Below, piece after piece: positions 38,915 through 50,072 of a stretch of DNA of 64,000 bases; the stretch's first letter is position 1; each line of letters starts with the position of its first letter. Source of the stretch: Mrakia gelida (lineage: Eukaryota > Basidiomycota > Tremellomycetes > Cystofilobasidiales > Mrakiaceae). Where the stretch lies: positions 62,001-126,000 of the forward strand of contig BRON01000005.1 of assembly GCA_024345305.1 (NCBI GenBank), read 5' to 3'. Position numbers and translations under genes: made by a program. Under the pieces are notes generated by a model. The model worked only from the letters and a program-made list of their open reading frames with translations. It searched no databases and was not told the origin of the DNA.

Positions 38915-39927
38915 CTACCACCCACACTCCGGTCCTCCATCCTTCCACCGTTTCCTGGTCTCCTCCAACGTCACTCCTCCCTCCTTCCCAATCTTCTCAT
39001 TCACCTCCTCGTGCCTCTCCCAAACCCACTTCTCTGCTCCGGCTCTCGTCTTGACAGCTTCCAGGATAGCAGCCTCTCCTCCTGCTCGCTCGACCTTGAC
39101 GGCAAAGTCCTTTCGGCAGTGAGAGCAGGGGTAGAGGACTGTGAGGGAGAGGAGGAGAGCGGCGAGGTGAGATTGTTGAAGAGGAGACGGGGTAGGCGGT
39201 AAAGCGGAGACGAGGGTGTGGAGGAGAGTCCAGGTTGATCTGAACAAGAGGAGACGGAGGGAGGAAGGAGGAAACGTGTGAGCTTCGTCGAGTTCTGGAG
39301 CTTCCCTTCCTTCCTCCCCTCCCTCCGAACGACGCGAACAGAGAGAGAGACGAAAGACTCACCGACCGAGCTCCTCGATATCAGGAGGACAGTTCTTCCT
39401 CATCTCAGCGACCTCCTCATCTGACCGAAGACCCAGAGTAGCGAGAGTCGTTCCAGCGGCAGCCAACCCGCCAGCACCAGCTCTCGACGACTCCCCTCCT
39501 GCCCCTCCTCCTTCCTCAGCAGCCTTCTTCTTCCTGGCGGGGAAAGAAGGAGGTCCGGTCTTCATGTAGGAGCTGAAAGAGGTGCAGGCCTGAGCTCGTA
39601 GGTCAACGAGCAAGACGGACGAAAGAAGGAAAGGTCGATGATCAGTCATCCGCTATTCCTCTTTTTCACCTTCCCTTCCTTCCCAACCATGAGCTTGATG
39701 GACCCAAACCTCACCTTGCAGGGTTTTCCGTCCTCGTCGTAGAAGACCTGAGGTTTCCGATCCTTGAAAGGGTGATTGTCGGCAGCAGAGGAGGAGGAAG
39801 GAGAGTCGGCGTGGATGGGTGAGGAGGTGGAAGCGAAGAGACCGAGGAGGACCAGGGAGCCTGCTATAGGAGGAGCGACTCGACGAGCGTGACGGAGGAG
39901 GGGGAAGGGTGAGGGAAAGGGAGGCAT
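38915..39927 (-). CDS. ERV1: Erv1/ALR-type FAD-linked sulfhydryl oxidase
   Basis: The family re-oxidises Mia40 in the mitochondrial intermembrane space, making disulfides with FAD. The shuttle Cys pair is in DEDGKPCKACTSF. The FAD core follows: NCPPDIEELGRSTWTLLHT, the active-site YPCSHC (CxxC), the FAD-binding HxxVN as HEEVNEKIGK and the C-terminal structural Cys in PECGW, with TAG at 38915. I prefer the start MPPFPSPFPLLRH at 39927. An in-frame upstream ATG at 40092 would add about 55 Ser/Thr-rich residues. A hydrophobic stretch (APPIAGSLVLLGLFAS) follows the start, which is unusual for soluble Erv1 and more like the signal-anchor of Erv2, whereas the DGKPCxxC module is Erv1-type. The linker between shuttle and core is long and Ala/Gly-rich. 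Confidence 0.87.
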
Positions 39928-40241
39928 GGTAGTGGAGGGAAGGCGAGAATGGGCTGCAAGCGAGATGGTCGTCGTTTGAGTTGAGGATGCGGACGGAGAG
40001 GAGGAGCGGATCGAGGAAAGCGGTTGCGCGAGGTGGTTACTCCTCTTCGACCACGTTTTTCGATCTCGTAATTGAGGAAGGAACTCTCGCATTCATTTCG
40101 TCTTCTGTTGGTGACCCCTGCCTTGACACAGCGTCCTCGTGAGACCAGCGCGAAAGAGAAGGAAAAGTCAAGCTCAACAAACCCAGGAGCGTCTAAGTGC
40201 GGGTCTTATCATACCCACTAACTCTGAACACTTTCATCAAA

Positions 40242-40324
40242 GGGTGGATCGTATAGGGGTTATTATTCAAGATTTCCATTTATGAGAGATTCTTGAGACG
40301 CGTGTTCGAGTCACGCTTCACTCA
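40242..40324 (+). tRNA. tRNA-Gly(UCC) with an 11-nt intron, copy 2
   Basis: The exons are identical to the copy at 29208-29290, but the gene is on the opposite strand. Acceptor, D-arm, anticodon stem CAAGA/TCTTG, anticodon TCC and T-arm GCGTG/TTCGAGT/CACGC are all conserved, with discriminator A. Only the intron differs: TTTATGAGAGA here against TTCATGAGAAT in copy 1. That is the pattern expected when the mature tRNA is under selection and the intron is not. The 3' flank (tttcttttgccgttcgc) and a short 5' flank are also shared. Confidence 0.88.
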
Positions 40325-41192
40325 TTTCTTTTGCCGTTCGCCCGCCTGAAGCCGAGCGAGCTTTTGTTTTTGCCGTTCTTTCTCTTCCTCGGCGCTGACT
40401 CCTTTTGCCTTCGACTTGAGCTCGTAGATACCTTTGTCTGCGACGATGAGATGAACAACACACAAGAGGTCTTGTTTTGCAGGGAGAGATTCTGTGGAAG
40501 CTCGTGACGCGTCGGTGGCCCTCGCTTCGTTTCTCGTTCTCGTTCGACGAAATCGGCTTTCTGCACATCTCTATATATGGCTGTACCGAAGAGAGGAGAT
40601 TAGTGCTTCCCTTCTTCTGCTACAGATCATCGGCGCATGTCTTGAACTTGCGTCGATCCTGAACGCGTCGAATCTCGGTCGCTTATCGAGTCAGACCACG
40701 AGCTTCTTTGTCTTTCTCTCATCCCTCGTGCTCGGCAAGGTCGTAAACATATCTATTCCGAGACTAACATTCTAATTATATACTCCCTTTACGTCCTCGC
40801 CCGCTCTACGGATCCATTCGAGGAAGATGCTGGCGCGTCGAGTGGGGCTCTTCCGAACGAGAAGTCGCTTGCTTTTGACGCGAAGACGGGCGGAGTCTTG
40901 GGCGTCTGATAGATGTGACGGGGAGGGGTGTGAAGTCGGGAGAGCGAGCGAAAGGTTGGAATGGGATTCCGGTGGATCTTTCGACCACGGTGGTGAAGGG
41001 CGACGCGGAGGGTGAACGACATGGTTCGTGGGGTTGGCTGGAGCGAGGGAAAGGTCCACAGACGAAGACGGAGGTAATGATGTTTTGGTATAGGGTCGCT
41101 CTGATAGAAGGGTGAAGGGTTGAGTTGGGCGTGGGCGAAGCTGCTCCAAATCCAGTCGACGACGCTGTTCCTCTCTCGAGAGTGAACCCTCC
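40325..41192. other. Intergenic region 3' of a small minus-strand gene
   Basis: About 870 nt. The first 25 nt belong to the tRNA-Gly duplicated flank. A T-rich AT stretch near 40600-40790 is lower in GC than its surroundings. The long minus-strand open frames overlapping 40772-41545 are out of phase with the spliced gene to the right and are not called. Confidence 0.4.
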
Positions 41193-41795
41193 TCAGACCG
41201 CGGGCTTGAACCATGGAGCAGACGCTGGAAGGATAGGATGGGATCCGTCTGCTCCTCCTTGAGCGAGAGGATGAAGCGAGGAAGAAGGGAGGGAGGAGGG
41301 GGAGGAAAGAGAGGTCGGCTCGTCGACGTCCGTCGGAGTCGTCGCAGGTTCTCCGGGCGAAAGAGGTTGAGCGCTGGATTGAAAGCACGAAGGGAGCATG
41401 TCAGCGTTTGGGTCGTTTTTCTACAACAAGTCTCTTTGGAGGAGAAGAGGACACGGATGATGAAGGGGGAGGATGAAGTCTGCTCGAACTCACGTCTTCG
41501 CTCCCAAAACGTCCTTCGCCGCCTTAAAGCTCCTTTTCGTAGCATCGTCCTAGAGTGATAAGAAGTCCAGAGGAGCCAAGAACTCAGTCAGCCCGCGTCT
41601 CTGTCAAGTCTTCGAGGGAGGAAGGGCGAACTGACCTCTTCTTTATCCGAGTCGCCACCACCTCCTCTCCCCTCCTGTTCTTCCCTCCTCGTCTGTCGCC
41701 GAGAAACCTACGCAGACCGTCAGCAATCCTCCTGGACGAAATCCAGATCGGTAGGGAGGGGAACTGACTTGAGAGAGACCTGATTGTCTAGCCAT
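41193..41795 (-). CDS. Small unrecognised disordered protein
   Basis: The family is not recognised. Splicing from ATG 41795 gives MARQSGLSQVSRRQTRREEQ, an acidic block DSDKEEDDATKR, SFKAAKDVLGAKTAQPLSPGEP, a Ser/Pro-rich stretch and the end SHPILPASAPWFKPAV before TGA at 41193, about 110 residues. Intron phases agree at all three junctions: gtcagt/gtag, gtcagt/ctag and gtgagt/ccag. The last exon's frame is the one with strong C-ending codon bias. Upstream of the Met the same frame continues hydrophobic (SIFSLHLAFLVWMARQ) without another ATG, so the true start may lie in an upstream exon and the product could carry a membrane segment. It may be a lineage-specific small protein. Confidence 0.5.
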
Positions 41796-43114
41796 CCAAA
41801 CGAGGAAAGCCAGATGTAGAGAGAAGATGGACGTTGGTGTCAAACGACGGAGGTTGAGCTTTCCGTGTCGACGTCGAACCCCCTCACGTCGCGCCACGCG
41901 GTCTCAAAAGTGGCAAAATTCCCTCTCCTCCTCGATTGGAAGCACTATTCCTCCCTTTGGAACAGGCCTGTAGAGCTTGCGAGATGGGTCCAAGTTCGAC
42001 GTCCCCTCGCTGCAAGATCCGAAGACAAAGAAAACGCGAAGACGCGTCCGGCTCTCGTCCCTCGTTGACGTTTCGAGGTCTCTTTCTCTCCGCAAGACCA
42101 CGAGCAATAATCGTTGAATTGTCACATGCTATAGTCGTTGATGAAGGAAGTGAAGAACTTGAAGAGAACGAATGCGATGCAAAAGAAGGAAGAGAAGAAA
42201 GAACAAAAAGGAACCGTCGTCGTTGTGCGTGCGTGTGAACCGAATCGTCGTCGAAGTCGTAGCTACCTCCTCCCCCTCCCTCCCCGCCTCTTTCACATCC
42301 CCAACCCTCCACCTCCACCTTCAACCCAAGGACTCATCAAAATCCGCACCTCCCTTCGAACCTCGTCGCTCCCCTCCCTCGCACACACGTCGAGAAGCTC
42401 CAGAGCTGTTCCTCCTTCGTCGCGTAGCCGCCTGTTCGGATGATATCTTTGGCTCCAGCGTGAAAGATACTGAGGGGGTCAGTTTGGTGACTGCGATGAA
42501 CCGCCCGAGGTGAAGAGAAGAGGGAGGAGGACGGAGGGAAGTCAGTTGGAGCCAGCGACGACGACGCGCGTCAAAGAACGAGAGACGTCAAGGCGAGCAC
42601 GAGTCCCGTCAGACACGCCAAACCGAGTTCGAGAGATCTGCAGGTACATCGTCGAATCTCGTCTGAGATCGTTTGGAGTCTTGAGAAGGAAAAGAGGAGG
42701 GTGCACAGAGGGCTGAGCTCGCGACTCCAGATCAGGAAGAGGCCCTGGGGGATGGAGGGCCGTTCGAAGGAGTCGGAGGACAAAGAGGGACGCTCGAGAC
42801 TGCCAGGGCTGATGAGCAATTCAGAATGAAGCATGATTTCTGCTTGAGCGAAGCAAGACGAGCGGGGGTCGACGAAGAGGAGGTCGAGGTCGAAGAGGTC
42901 ATTTTGGTCGAGTTACGAGCCGTCGAATCAGATTTTTCACCTTGACACTTCTGGAGGAGAAAAAAAAGGGAATCGTAAGGGTCGATACAACACTCGATTC
43001 GAGAGCTCTGTATATTTTCGTCCCTTTGGCAGGTCACCGTCAAGGTCCAAGAAGGAGTTCGCACGAAGCCGCCTCCTAACTGCACATCTCTCTCTTCCTT
43101 CCCTCCCTCCCACA
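41796..43114. other. Unresolved 1.3 kb with splice-like signals and an ankyrin-like frame on the minus strand
   Basis: I cannot assemble a single gene here. On the minus strand an acceptor-like ccccctcag near 42472 is followed by sequence that reads FHAGAKDIIRTGG in one frame and RLRDEGGTALELLDVCARE in the next. Together these look like the end of one ankyrin repeat and the start of another, but they are one base out of register. Upstream, a possible start MTSSTSTSSSSTPARLASLKQ lies at 42903, divergent from the BIG1-like gene. Frames between do not connect through any donor I trust. This could be a decayed ankyrin gene, a gene with an assembly error, or noise. Confidence 0.3.
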
Positions 43115-44354
43115 ATGGTCTCCCCAATAGCAACCGCTCTCGTCGCCTCTACTCTCCTTCCCTCGGCCCTGGCCTTCGTCAACACTGCGCCCTTCGTCCT
43201 CTGGTCTCAACCAAGGTCAGTGCCTCGATCCTCTTTCGTCTCGAAGCGATCCCTTCCTCCCTCCCTCCCTGAGTTTTGACCTTCCCTCCTCTCCAGTCTT
43301 CCCGCCGTAGCAGCTCTTTCGTCCCAAATCGAGCTTGAGGGAGCTATCGTGGACTCTCCTTTGGCCTACGATGTGCTGAAGGATGAGTCTTTGTGCTCGT
43401 TGGGAGGTGTTCTCGTCATCGATCAGGAAGGGGTTCGTTCTCGCTTCCACCTCCTCCTCCCTCCCTCTCCCTCTCGCTTCTTTCTTTCGTCCTTCTTTCC
43501 TGACTGACCCTTCGTTCGCGTGTCCTGGTATACAGCTCCACGCTTCTGATCTGGCGTCCATGTCCTTCCTCTCTCGACTTCTCCCCTCTTCGACTCTCGA
43601 GCTCCAATACCTCACCTCAACCTCCCCTTCCCTCCTCGACGAATCCCTCTCCCAACTCGCCAAATCGTGCGGATCCGTCGTTCAGGCCCTGCAGGCGGGA
43701 GAGCACATCGCTGAGGGGAAGACCTCGGTCGTTCAGATCGTCAAGGTCGATGGACAGGCTGTCGTAGAGGAGAAGGAGCGGGATGCGTCCATCAAGTGGG
43801 AAGGTGAGCTCTTTCGTTTCATTCCGTTCTCTTCCCTTCGAGCTCTTCTTCGTTCCCTTCCTTCTCCCACTGCCGTCGACTCGCACAACGCTGATCATCG
43901 CTGTGCTTCCTTCCTAATAGACGCTCTCATCTCCCCCCAAATCACCACCTTCCTCACCACCCACGCCTCCTCCCATCTCATCGTCCTCACCGGACACCCC
44001 TCCGCCTCCTCCCCTTCCTCCCCTCTCGCCATCCAGCAACAACGTCGAAACCAACCCAAGGAGGTCCCTCTCCTCGCCGTCGTCGCCGCTGCCTCATCCA
44101 CCAAGTCCAAGCCCAAGTCCACCTCGTCGTCGCTCCCCAAGACTGGAAACGGAACCACCGTCGAGAGCGACCTCCCTCTCCTCGCTCGCTACCAGATCCT
44201 CTCGACGCCCATCATCACCTGCTTGATCGTCAGCTTCGGACTCCTCCTTCCCATTCTGGCGTTCGGGATCTCAGCGCTGCAGAGCATCAAGGTGCCCGAG
44301 AGGATGACGGCTACGAAGGGGATTATTGTTACCGGGGAGAAGAAGAACCAGTAG
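43115..44354 (+). CDS. BIG1/VOA1 (Ac45)-like ER membrane protein
   Basis: Yeast relatives Big1 (beta-1,6-glucan synthesis) and Voa1 (V-ATPase Vo assembly) are single-pass ER proteins of this fold. ATG 43115 begins a signal peptide (MVSPIATALVASTLLPSALA), followed by FVNTAPFVLWSQP, a start typical of the family. A luminal domain (LCSLGGVLVIDQEGLHASDL) follows, then a Ser/Lys-rich stretch, and near the C terminus LPLLARYQILSTPIITCLIV leading into the membrane segment SFGLLLPILAFGISALQSI. The tail is KVPERM...GEKKNQ. The YQILSTPxxxxLxV...LxxIxxPxRM pattern marks the Ac45/VOA1/BIG1 transmembrane domain. Four exons, stop TAG 44352, about 300 residues. Which of the two functions applies cannot be told from this. 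Confidence 0.72.
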
Positions 44355-44782
44355 TTTGGGGGTCGCGAGGGAGGGGAGGGAGGAGGGAGGAAAGACGAGG
44401 CAGGGGTGGACTGGCTTGCTTTGCTTTTGAGTAGAATAGTAGCTTAGGAAGGAGGCGCGAACTAAGAAGAAGAAACTTTTTTTGGATATCGAGAAACGAG
44501 AACGAGACAGAGGCGGAGGGATGGGGGAGAGAGAAGTTACGGAGGAGAGCGAGCGGTTTTGCTAAGCTAGGTGGAGTCGGAGCGTGTGTACGAGAGAGAC
44601 GAGGAGAAAAGAAATATCTATGCAAGAGGCAAGGAGCAAGCAAGAAGAGCAAGTCAAAACAAAACAAAAGAAGAACGAATAGACAGCCGAGTTCTAAGAA
44701 GCGAGTCGAACGAACGAGTCACGAACGAACGTCTACGAGAGAGCGAAAGAGAGTATCGAGGTGTGCCCAAAGGCCGAGGGAG
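44355..44782. other. Intergenic region between convergent genes
   Basis: About 430 nt between two converging stops, purine-rich on the plus strand and lower in GC. It holds both 3' UTRs and nothing else that I recognise. Confidence 0.45.
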
Positions 44783-47038
44783 TCAAATCACATCCACCAC
44801 CAAGCTCAAAATCGTCAGAAGCAACCCCTCCTCCTCCCTCCCATCAAGCGACCTCGTCGTAAGCGAAACGTCCACCTCCGCCCTCATCGCCACTCCAGCT
44901 CGTCGCTCCCACTCCTCCGCGGCTCCGAATCCAGCGAGGTACTGAGTCCCGATGGTGGAAGCGAGGATGTCGTGGACGGGTCGAAGGACTGGGGGGCCTC
45001 GGGAGGGAGGGAGGGAGGCGAGTCGAGTTCCGAAGAGGAGGAAGAGGAGGATGGGAGGGACGTCGTCCAACGCGTCGAGGAAGGCATCTTCGTCGTCGTC
45101 TTCTTCGTCGTCGGAGGAGGCTTTGAGTTCTTCGAGTCCTCGAATGATGAGGTGGAGACCGTTGGGCTTGCCGAGAGTTCCGACGACGATGCGGAGGGAC
45201 TGGAGGAAAGGGAGGAAGAGTGGGAGTGGGTCAGGACGCGTCGTTCTCTCGAGCAGGTTGGACCTCGTTGTCGGCAGGAAAGAACGCAAGACTCACCTCC
45301 AAAGCCTCGAGTGCCTCAGCGAGTGCCTCTCGAGCGAGGTGTCCAGGATCCGAAGCCGCTGGAAGCTTGTAGGGGACGAGTCCATCGACGAGTTTCCTGA
45401 CGAGTCCTTCGAAGGCCGTGACGAGGCAGGTCGCTGGGTCGGCGACAATGGGTCGAGGAGGGGAGGAAGGTCGAGATCCTGGAGTCCTGAGGAGGGAAGC
45501 GACGTTGGTGGCCGACTTGGTAGAGGTGAGAGCCTTGGGCATGAAGACGGGAGAACCGTGACCGTCCGAGGGAGGAGTTGCGGTTCCCGACGACGACGAG
45601 GCGACCTTTCCTGCTCCGTTGACGAGGAGCCTCTGCGACAAGCTCCTGGGACTTCCCTTCTCGGCTGGCGAGACGGGTCTCTCGACGAGAGCAAGCATCC
45701 CTTTCCAGATGGACGAGACGACGACGCCGACGACCCATCCCTCTCCTGCGTTCCCACATCCAGCCGAGATCTTCTCGAGGACTTTCCTCGTCGTCTCGAC
45801 CTTGGAGGCGAAGGGAGCGAGGTGAGGAGGGATGGTTTCGACTCCTCCGACGGTTCGTACGATCTTGGGAGTGGCCGACGACGAGGGTTCGACCTTCTTG
45901 GTGGTCTCCTTGAGACCTGCGAGGGTGTCTCCTAGTTCCCTCTTGAGCGAGGCGAGGAGAGGTTGAACGACTCGACCGACGACCGACTCGAGCTTGTCCA
46001 TGACGGGCTTGAAGCTCTCGCTGACGTGCTTGGGCCAGGGCTCGACTCCACCGCAAGGAGAAGCGAGGAGAGCGGCGAGGGTAGCGTGAACCTCGAACGC
46101 TGCGTGAGCGAGGCTGAGAGCGAAGGTTTGGCATGGGTTGAGGAGAGCGACAGTACTGGTCGAGAGGATGGATTGGGTAGGAGGAGCGGCGGAGAGGATG
46201 GGGAGGATGAAGGCTGAGTCGATGACGGCTGGGAGGAGGACGGTTTCGAGACGAGTCGCGCTGTTTGGAAAGATAAGGAGGAAAGGACGATAAAGTCAGA
46301 AACGTGCTCGCAAAAAGAGCGCAGAGTGCGAGAAATCTACTCACAAGACCGAAAGGTACTTGACTGAAGTCCTGACGATGGCCCGAAGGACGTATTGATC
46401 GATGGGAGGACCAGGAAGCTCTCTGAAACGACGAGACGAACGACGGGGAGGGAAGGAGGCTCGAGGTCAGTTTGAATGCTCCTGAAACGCGACCAAAACA
46501 CTCCGACTTTTCAAGAAAAGTTGACTGACCTGATCACCATCGCAGCCAAATCCTTCCCACTACCTCTCGCCAACCCTTTCCTACCCTTCCACTCTCCACC
46601 ACCAACCCCACCCGCGAGAGCCTTGTTCACGGCCTCAGACATCCTCAGTCCCACAGCCTCCAGTCCTCCCCCACCGTTGTTGGCCGTTCCCACTCCTCCA
46701 GCCGAAGGAGTAGGAGGCAAATCCGTGTTGGCTCCCAGTTTGGGAGAAGGGTTGGGTGTTCCGAGTGGGGTTGAGGACCGAATGGAGAGGATCCCGAGAG
46801 GTCGCGAAAGGGAGCGAGACCTCTTGCTGCTGTCCGCCGCTGCGAGGGAGGCAGGATCCGAGTTGGAAGGAGGTAGATCCGATGAGTTTCGACCTCTGTT
46901 GTCTTTGGGAGGAGAGTTGGGGGTGGGGAGGGAGTCGAACTGAGTGGTTGGGGTTCGAGGAGGAGGAGGAGGAGCGGGGGAGGAGGAGCGAGAGAGAGGC
47001 TTGAAGGAGGGGAGAGCGAAGGGGGTTTTGAAGACCAT
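44783..47038 (-). CDS. Unrecognised, mostly helical protein with disordered N terminus
   Basis: No known family is recognised. ATG 47038 (MVFKTPFALPSFKPLSRSSS) starts about 150 Ser/Pro/Gly-rich residues. An apparently folded helical part follows: GKDLAAMVIRELPGPPIDQY, LRAIVRTSVKYLSVL, ATRLETVLLPAVIDSAFILP, FEVHATLAALLASPCGGVEP, MDKLESVVGRVVQPLLASLK and LEKISAGCGNAGEGWVVGVV. The C terminus has an Asp/Glu stretch (DDEEDDDEDAFLDAL), DVPPILLFLLFGTRLASLPP and an end in LTILSLVVDVI, with TGA at 44783. About 640 residues from five exons. Alternating amphipathic helices suggest a scaffold-like alpha-helical domain. It is probably conserved among close relatives only, which I cannot test here. Confidence 0.65.
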
Positions 47039-47683
47039 CTTGGGCAGAGAGAGAGGAGGGAGAGGTAGAGTGTTCTAGTGGGTGTTTGTTTTGATTCTGT
47101 TGTTGTTGTTTTGTTGTTGTTATCCGACGACGAGGGAGGGACCGAGGACGAGGGCGAGTTGGAGGGAGGAAGGTGGGAGGGGCTGGTGTCGAAGCAGAGA
47201 ACTCTTTAGCCCATGTATTGGAGGGGAACGAGTTGGCGGTTGTTAGGGTGGTTTGTCGCCTGAGGCGAAGAGGTCTTGGAAGAGCGAGGAGGGTCGAACG
47301 AGGGAAGCACTGAGGGAGAGCAAAGAAAGGAAGAAGGAAGGGAGGGGAGGAGGAGGAGTCAGAACGAATCAAAGGAAGGAGGTTGGGCAGAGAGGTAGGA
47401 GAGAGCACTAACCTTGAGCAGCTATCTTTCATGCAAATCGAGTAGTTTCTACAACCTGGTTTCTTCATTCAATTTGGCGAAAAGGACGCGGGAGGCTGGA
47501 GGGAGGAAGGGGGAAGGGAAGGAAGGAGGAAGTGGTTGGCGTGAAGCGTGAAAAGACAACCCCCGCGAACCCCTCATTTTGGTCGTCACGAAAAAGGAGG
47601 GAGGGCAAAATTGACTCGTCACAACATTCAATCGTAAGCAAAGGGGAGGCAGAACAGGATTAAGGTAGGAGTAACAGACTGGA
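47039..47683. other. Intergenic region
   Basis: About 645 nt upstream of the helical protein (minus strand) and 3' of the claudin-like gene. A ttgttgttgttttgttgttgtt run near 47098-47120 is the main simple repeat. No gene is supported. Confidence 0.4.
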
Positions 47684-49039
47684 TCAAGCGAGAAGAGGAG
47701 CTGATTCGTCGGCGTGAGCGACACTTCGATGCGACGACGCGGAGCGACCGAGTCGGCTTCGTCGCTTTCCTGCTGACTTTCCTCCCGCCCAGGTCTTGCC
47801 TCGCTCTGAGAACCAAAGGAACGAAGCGGAGAGTCAGCTTCGTAAGGGCCTGACATTGAAGGGAAGAAGACTCACCAGCAGCGAGCCCGGTGAAGGTCAA
47901 CGACGCGAAGAGGACGAGCGAGAGAACCGAGGACGCGACGAGGAGGTGGAACGAAGCAGCTGCACGAACAAGACGGAATCAAAGTCAGCAATGGATTTTC
48001 AGACTCCCGTTACGAGGCCCAACGAGTTATAGACTCACCAAGCTTCCCAACATCACTGAACCTGGCAGGATCCGTCCTGAAGACGTGAAAGATAAGGGAG
48101 AGCGCGACGATTTGGAGAACAGCTGTGGACCACCCACCACGAACGACCAACAAGGAGTCAACTCCAATCATCTGTCTCGCGCTCAGATGATAGAGTCCAA
48201 CTCACCACTCCCAGCAACGAGCCCTCCAATCCCTTTCCATCCAGCCTTTCGACGATCCTTCCTGACCTTCCTCTCCCCGACACCGAGAGCGATCACCGTC
48301 AACGCGAGACAGGAGACCAAGAGAGGGAACATCGAGAGGAGAGCCCTGCGAAACGACGAAAGCAGTCAGCCTCGAAAAGCGAGAGGCGAAGGACGGAAAG
48401 GAGGGAGGGAACGGTCAAGCTCACAAGTACCCCGCCGTCGACCACAGAACGCAGAACGATCCAGTCCCAGAAGCTTCACACTCGCTTCGGGGAGCTATAC
48501 AGAACCGATATATCAGAGTGAGCTTCTCTCGCTTGAAGGACCCTCAAACGAGCGAACGAAGGAGAGGTGGGGCTCACGGAAAGGTCGACAAGTCTCGTTG
48601 AACCCTCCAGCAGCACCCTCCACGAACCCAAAGCTAGGAGGTCGATAAGGGTTGGTAGTCGTCTTGGAACAGCTCCTCCAGAGACCGTAATTGGTGAAGG
48701 TGACGAGGTGGGAAGCTCCGTCTTCCCGAGACGAGATCCTGTGGAGGAGAAGGCCGAAGGAGGGAAGATGCGTTTAGCGGTTCAGCAAGAAAGAAGCTCG
48801 AGGATCATGAAGGGGAGGGGAGACACGTACCAGTCAGGTCGAATGAGAGAAGTGAGTCCTAGTCCGAGAGTGACGAGGAGGACGAAGAGTCTTGAGAGCG
48901 ACGGAAGGGAAGGGAGGGAGGGAAGGTCAGCTTGACGTCGACGTTCATCGTCCTCACTTTCCTCGTCTCGTCTCGCTTCCCCCACCCATCCACCACCGAT
49001 ATCGAGAACTCACGAGATCACGTAGGGAGTCTTTCGCAT
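47684..49039 (-). CDS. Four-helix membrane protein with a claudin-like extracellular signature
   Basis: No orthologue is named. ATG 49039 (MRKTPYVIS) and seven more exons give about 290 residues, ending ESAPLLA at TGA 47684. Four hydrophobic segments are visible: LFVLLVTLGLGLTSLI, AGYLALLSMFPLLVSCLALT, GAVLQIVALSLIF and FHLLVASSVLSLVLFASLTF. The first loop contains DW, then FTNYGLWRSC (the GLWxxC motif), NETCRPF, SEC and SFC. A Trp plus GLWxxC in the first ectodomain is the hallmark of the PMP22/claudin/Sur7 superfamily (family knowledge). The C-terminal tail is basic and Ser-rich. Intron phases agree at every junction. The role is probably in plasma-membrane or eisosome organisation by analogy, which is inference. 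Confidence 0.68.
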
Positions 49040-49244
49040 CTTGGAAGGTTTCTGAGAAAGAGGGAAGGGGTGGAAGTTGGAAGCGAAGGAAGCGAGTGGT
49101 CGGCGGAATCGATCTCCCAAGCTCTCCTCCGTCCCTCCTTGAACTCCTCCACGTCATTCTCCAGAAAAATCGTTCAGATAGGGTCGTATCAAAGTCGTAA
49201 GTAGGCAATCCCCGTCATCCTTTCCTCCCTCCCTGCAAAAGAGA

Positions 49245-50072
49245 TCAAGCCTTCGATTCCGACGGAGGAGAGGGAGAAGAGAGATCCAGACCAGCGAATT
49301 GATCTCCCAACCCTCCGAACGCCGCTCCCTCTCCTCCTCCTCCTCCTACAGCTTGACCCATCTCCTTCGTCCCCTGCTGCTGCACCCCACCACCACCGAA
49401 CGACCCCCCAAAGCTCATCGACTTAGGTCTATCCGGCACGAGAGCAGCTCCTCCACTCCCACTCCATCCCGGCGCCACCCTCGCGAGCTCCTTCCTCTTC
49501 CTCTCCGCTTTGGCTTCCTCCCTTCCGATCAAGTACGCGACGTGAGCGGTCTGACGAGCGGCGGTTTGGGCGCGATGAGGAGGGCCGTGTGCGAGGATGT
49601 GGGGTTCGAGGGTGAAGGGGTAGACGAACTGGGGGAGCGAGACGGAGAGGTGTGAGCTTCGTGTCGTTCGAGACGAGAGAGGTAGAGAGTGGGAGAGCGA
49701 ACGAACGTAAGCGTTGATATCTTCTGGGAGAGGATGGATGTCGGGTGGCATTTCAACCTGGGCGAAGGAGAGGAAGAGTCAGCGGAGGGAAGGAGGAGGG
49801 AGAGGGAAGAAGGGGAGGGAGGAGAGGTGATGGTGAGCTCACCGGACGAGGGAGATGCAGCGAGGGAGACTTGATCAGAGGAACGGAGGCTGCTGCTGCA
49901 TATTGAGGGGAGCCGATGAGGGAGACTGTAAGAGAGACAAGTCAGCTTGCGAAGGTGGGAGAGGGTAGAGAGGAGTAGGGACGAACCGTCAACCATGATG
50001 AGAAGGAGATGGACGTTGGTGGGAGGGAAGGAGGTGAGCTCGCGAGGCTTGTCTTGTTTCGCTGAAGAATAC
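49245..50072 (-). CDS. Small unrecognised protein with a conserved-looking core
   Basis: Four exons run from ATG 50072 (MYSSAKQDKPREL) to TGA or equivalent at 49245, about 210 residues. An internal Met (MVDVSLIG, at the end of exon 1) is an alternative start. The central block SPSLHLPRPVEMPPDIHPLP, then EDINAYFVYPFTLEPHIL, and a helical stretch TAHVAYLIGREEAKAERKRK look ordered. The C-terminal third is a Gly-rich disordered region (FGGSFGGGGVQQQG). The EMPPDIHPLPxDxNAYFVYPF block reads like a small fungal family but I cannot name it. Splice phases are consistent. It is separated from the proteasome beta2 gene by about 190 nt. Confidence 0.6.

Noticed and set aside
40772..41545. 257-codon minus-strand frame ending EDVKGVYN
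   Set aside because: Out of phase with the donor at the preceding exon; the spliced frame that ends at 41193 has better codon bias.
41643..41897. Minus-strand frame beginning at 41897 as a protein start
   Set aside because: The first codon is GTG, not ATG; nuclear fungal genes rarely start there.
45316..46344. 342-codon minus-strand Arg/Ser-rich frame
   Set aside because: Shifted frame of the helical protein's exons; the chosen frame has consistent splice phases and hydrophobic helices.
47890..48648. 252-codon plus-strand frame
   Set aside because: Antisense across several exons and introns of the claudin-like gene.
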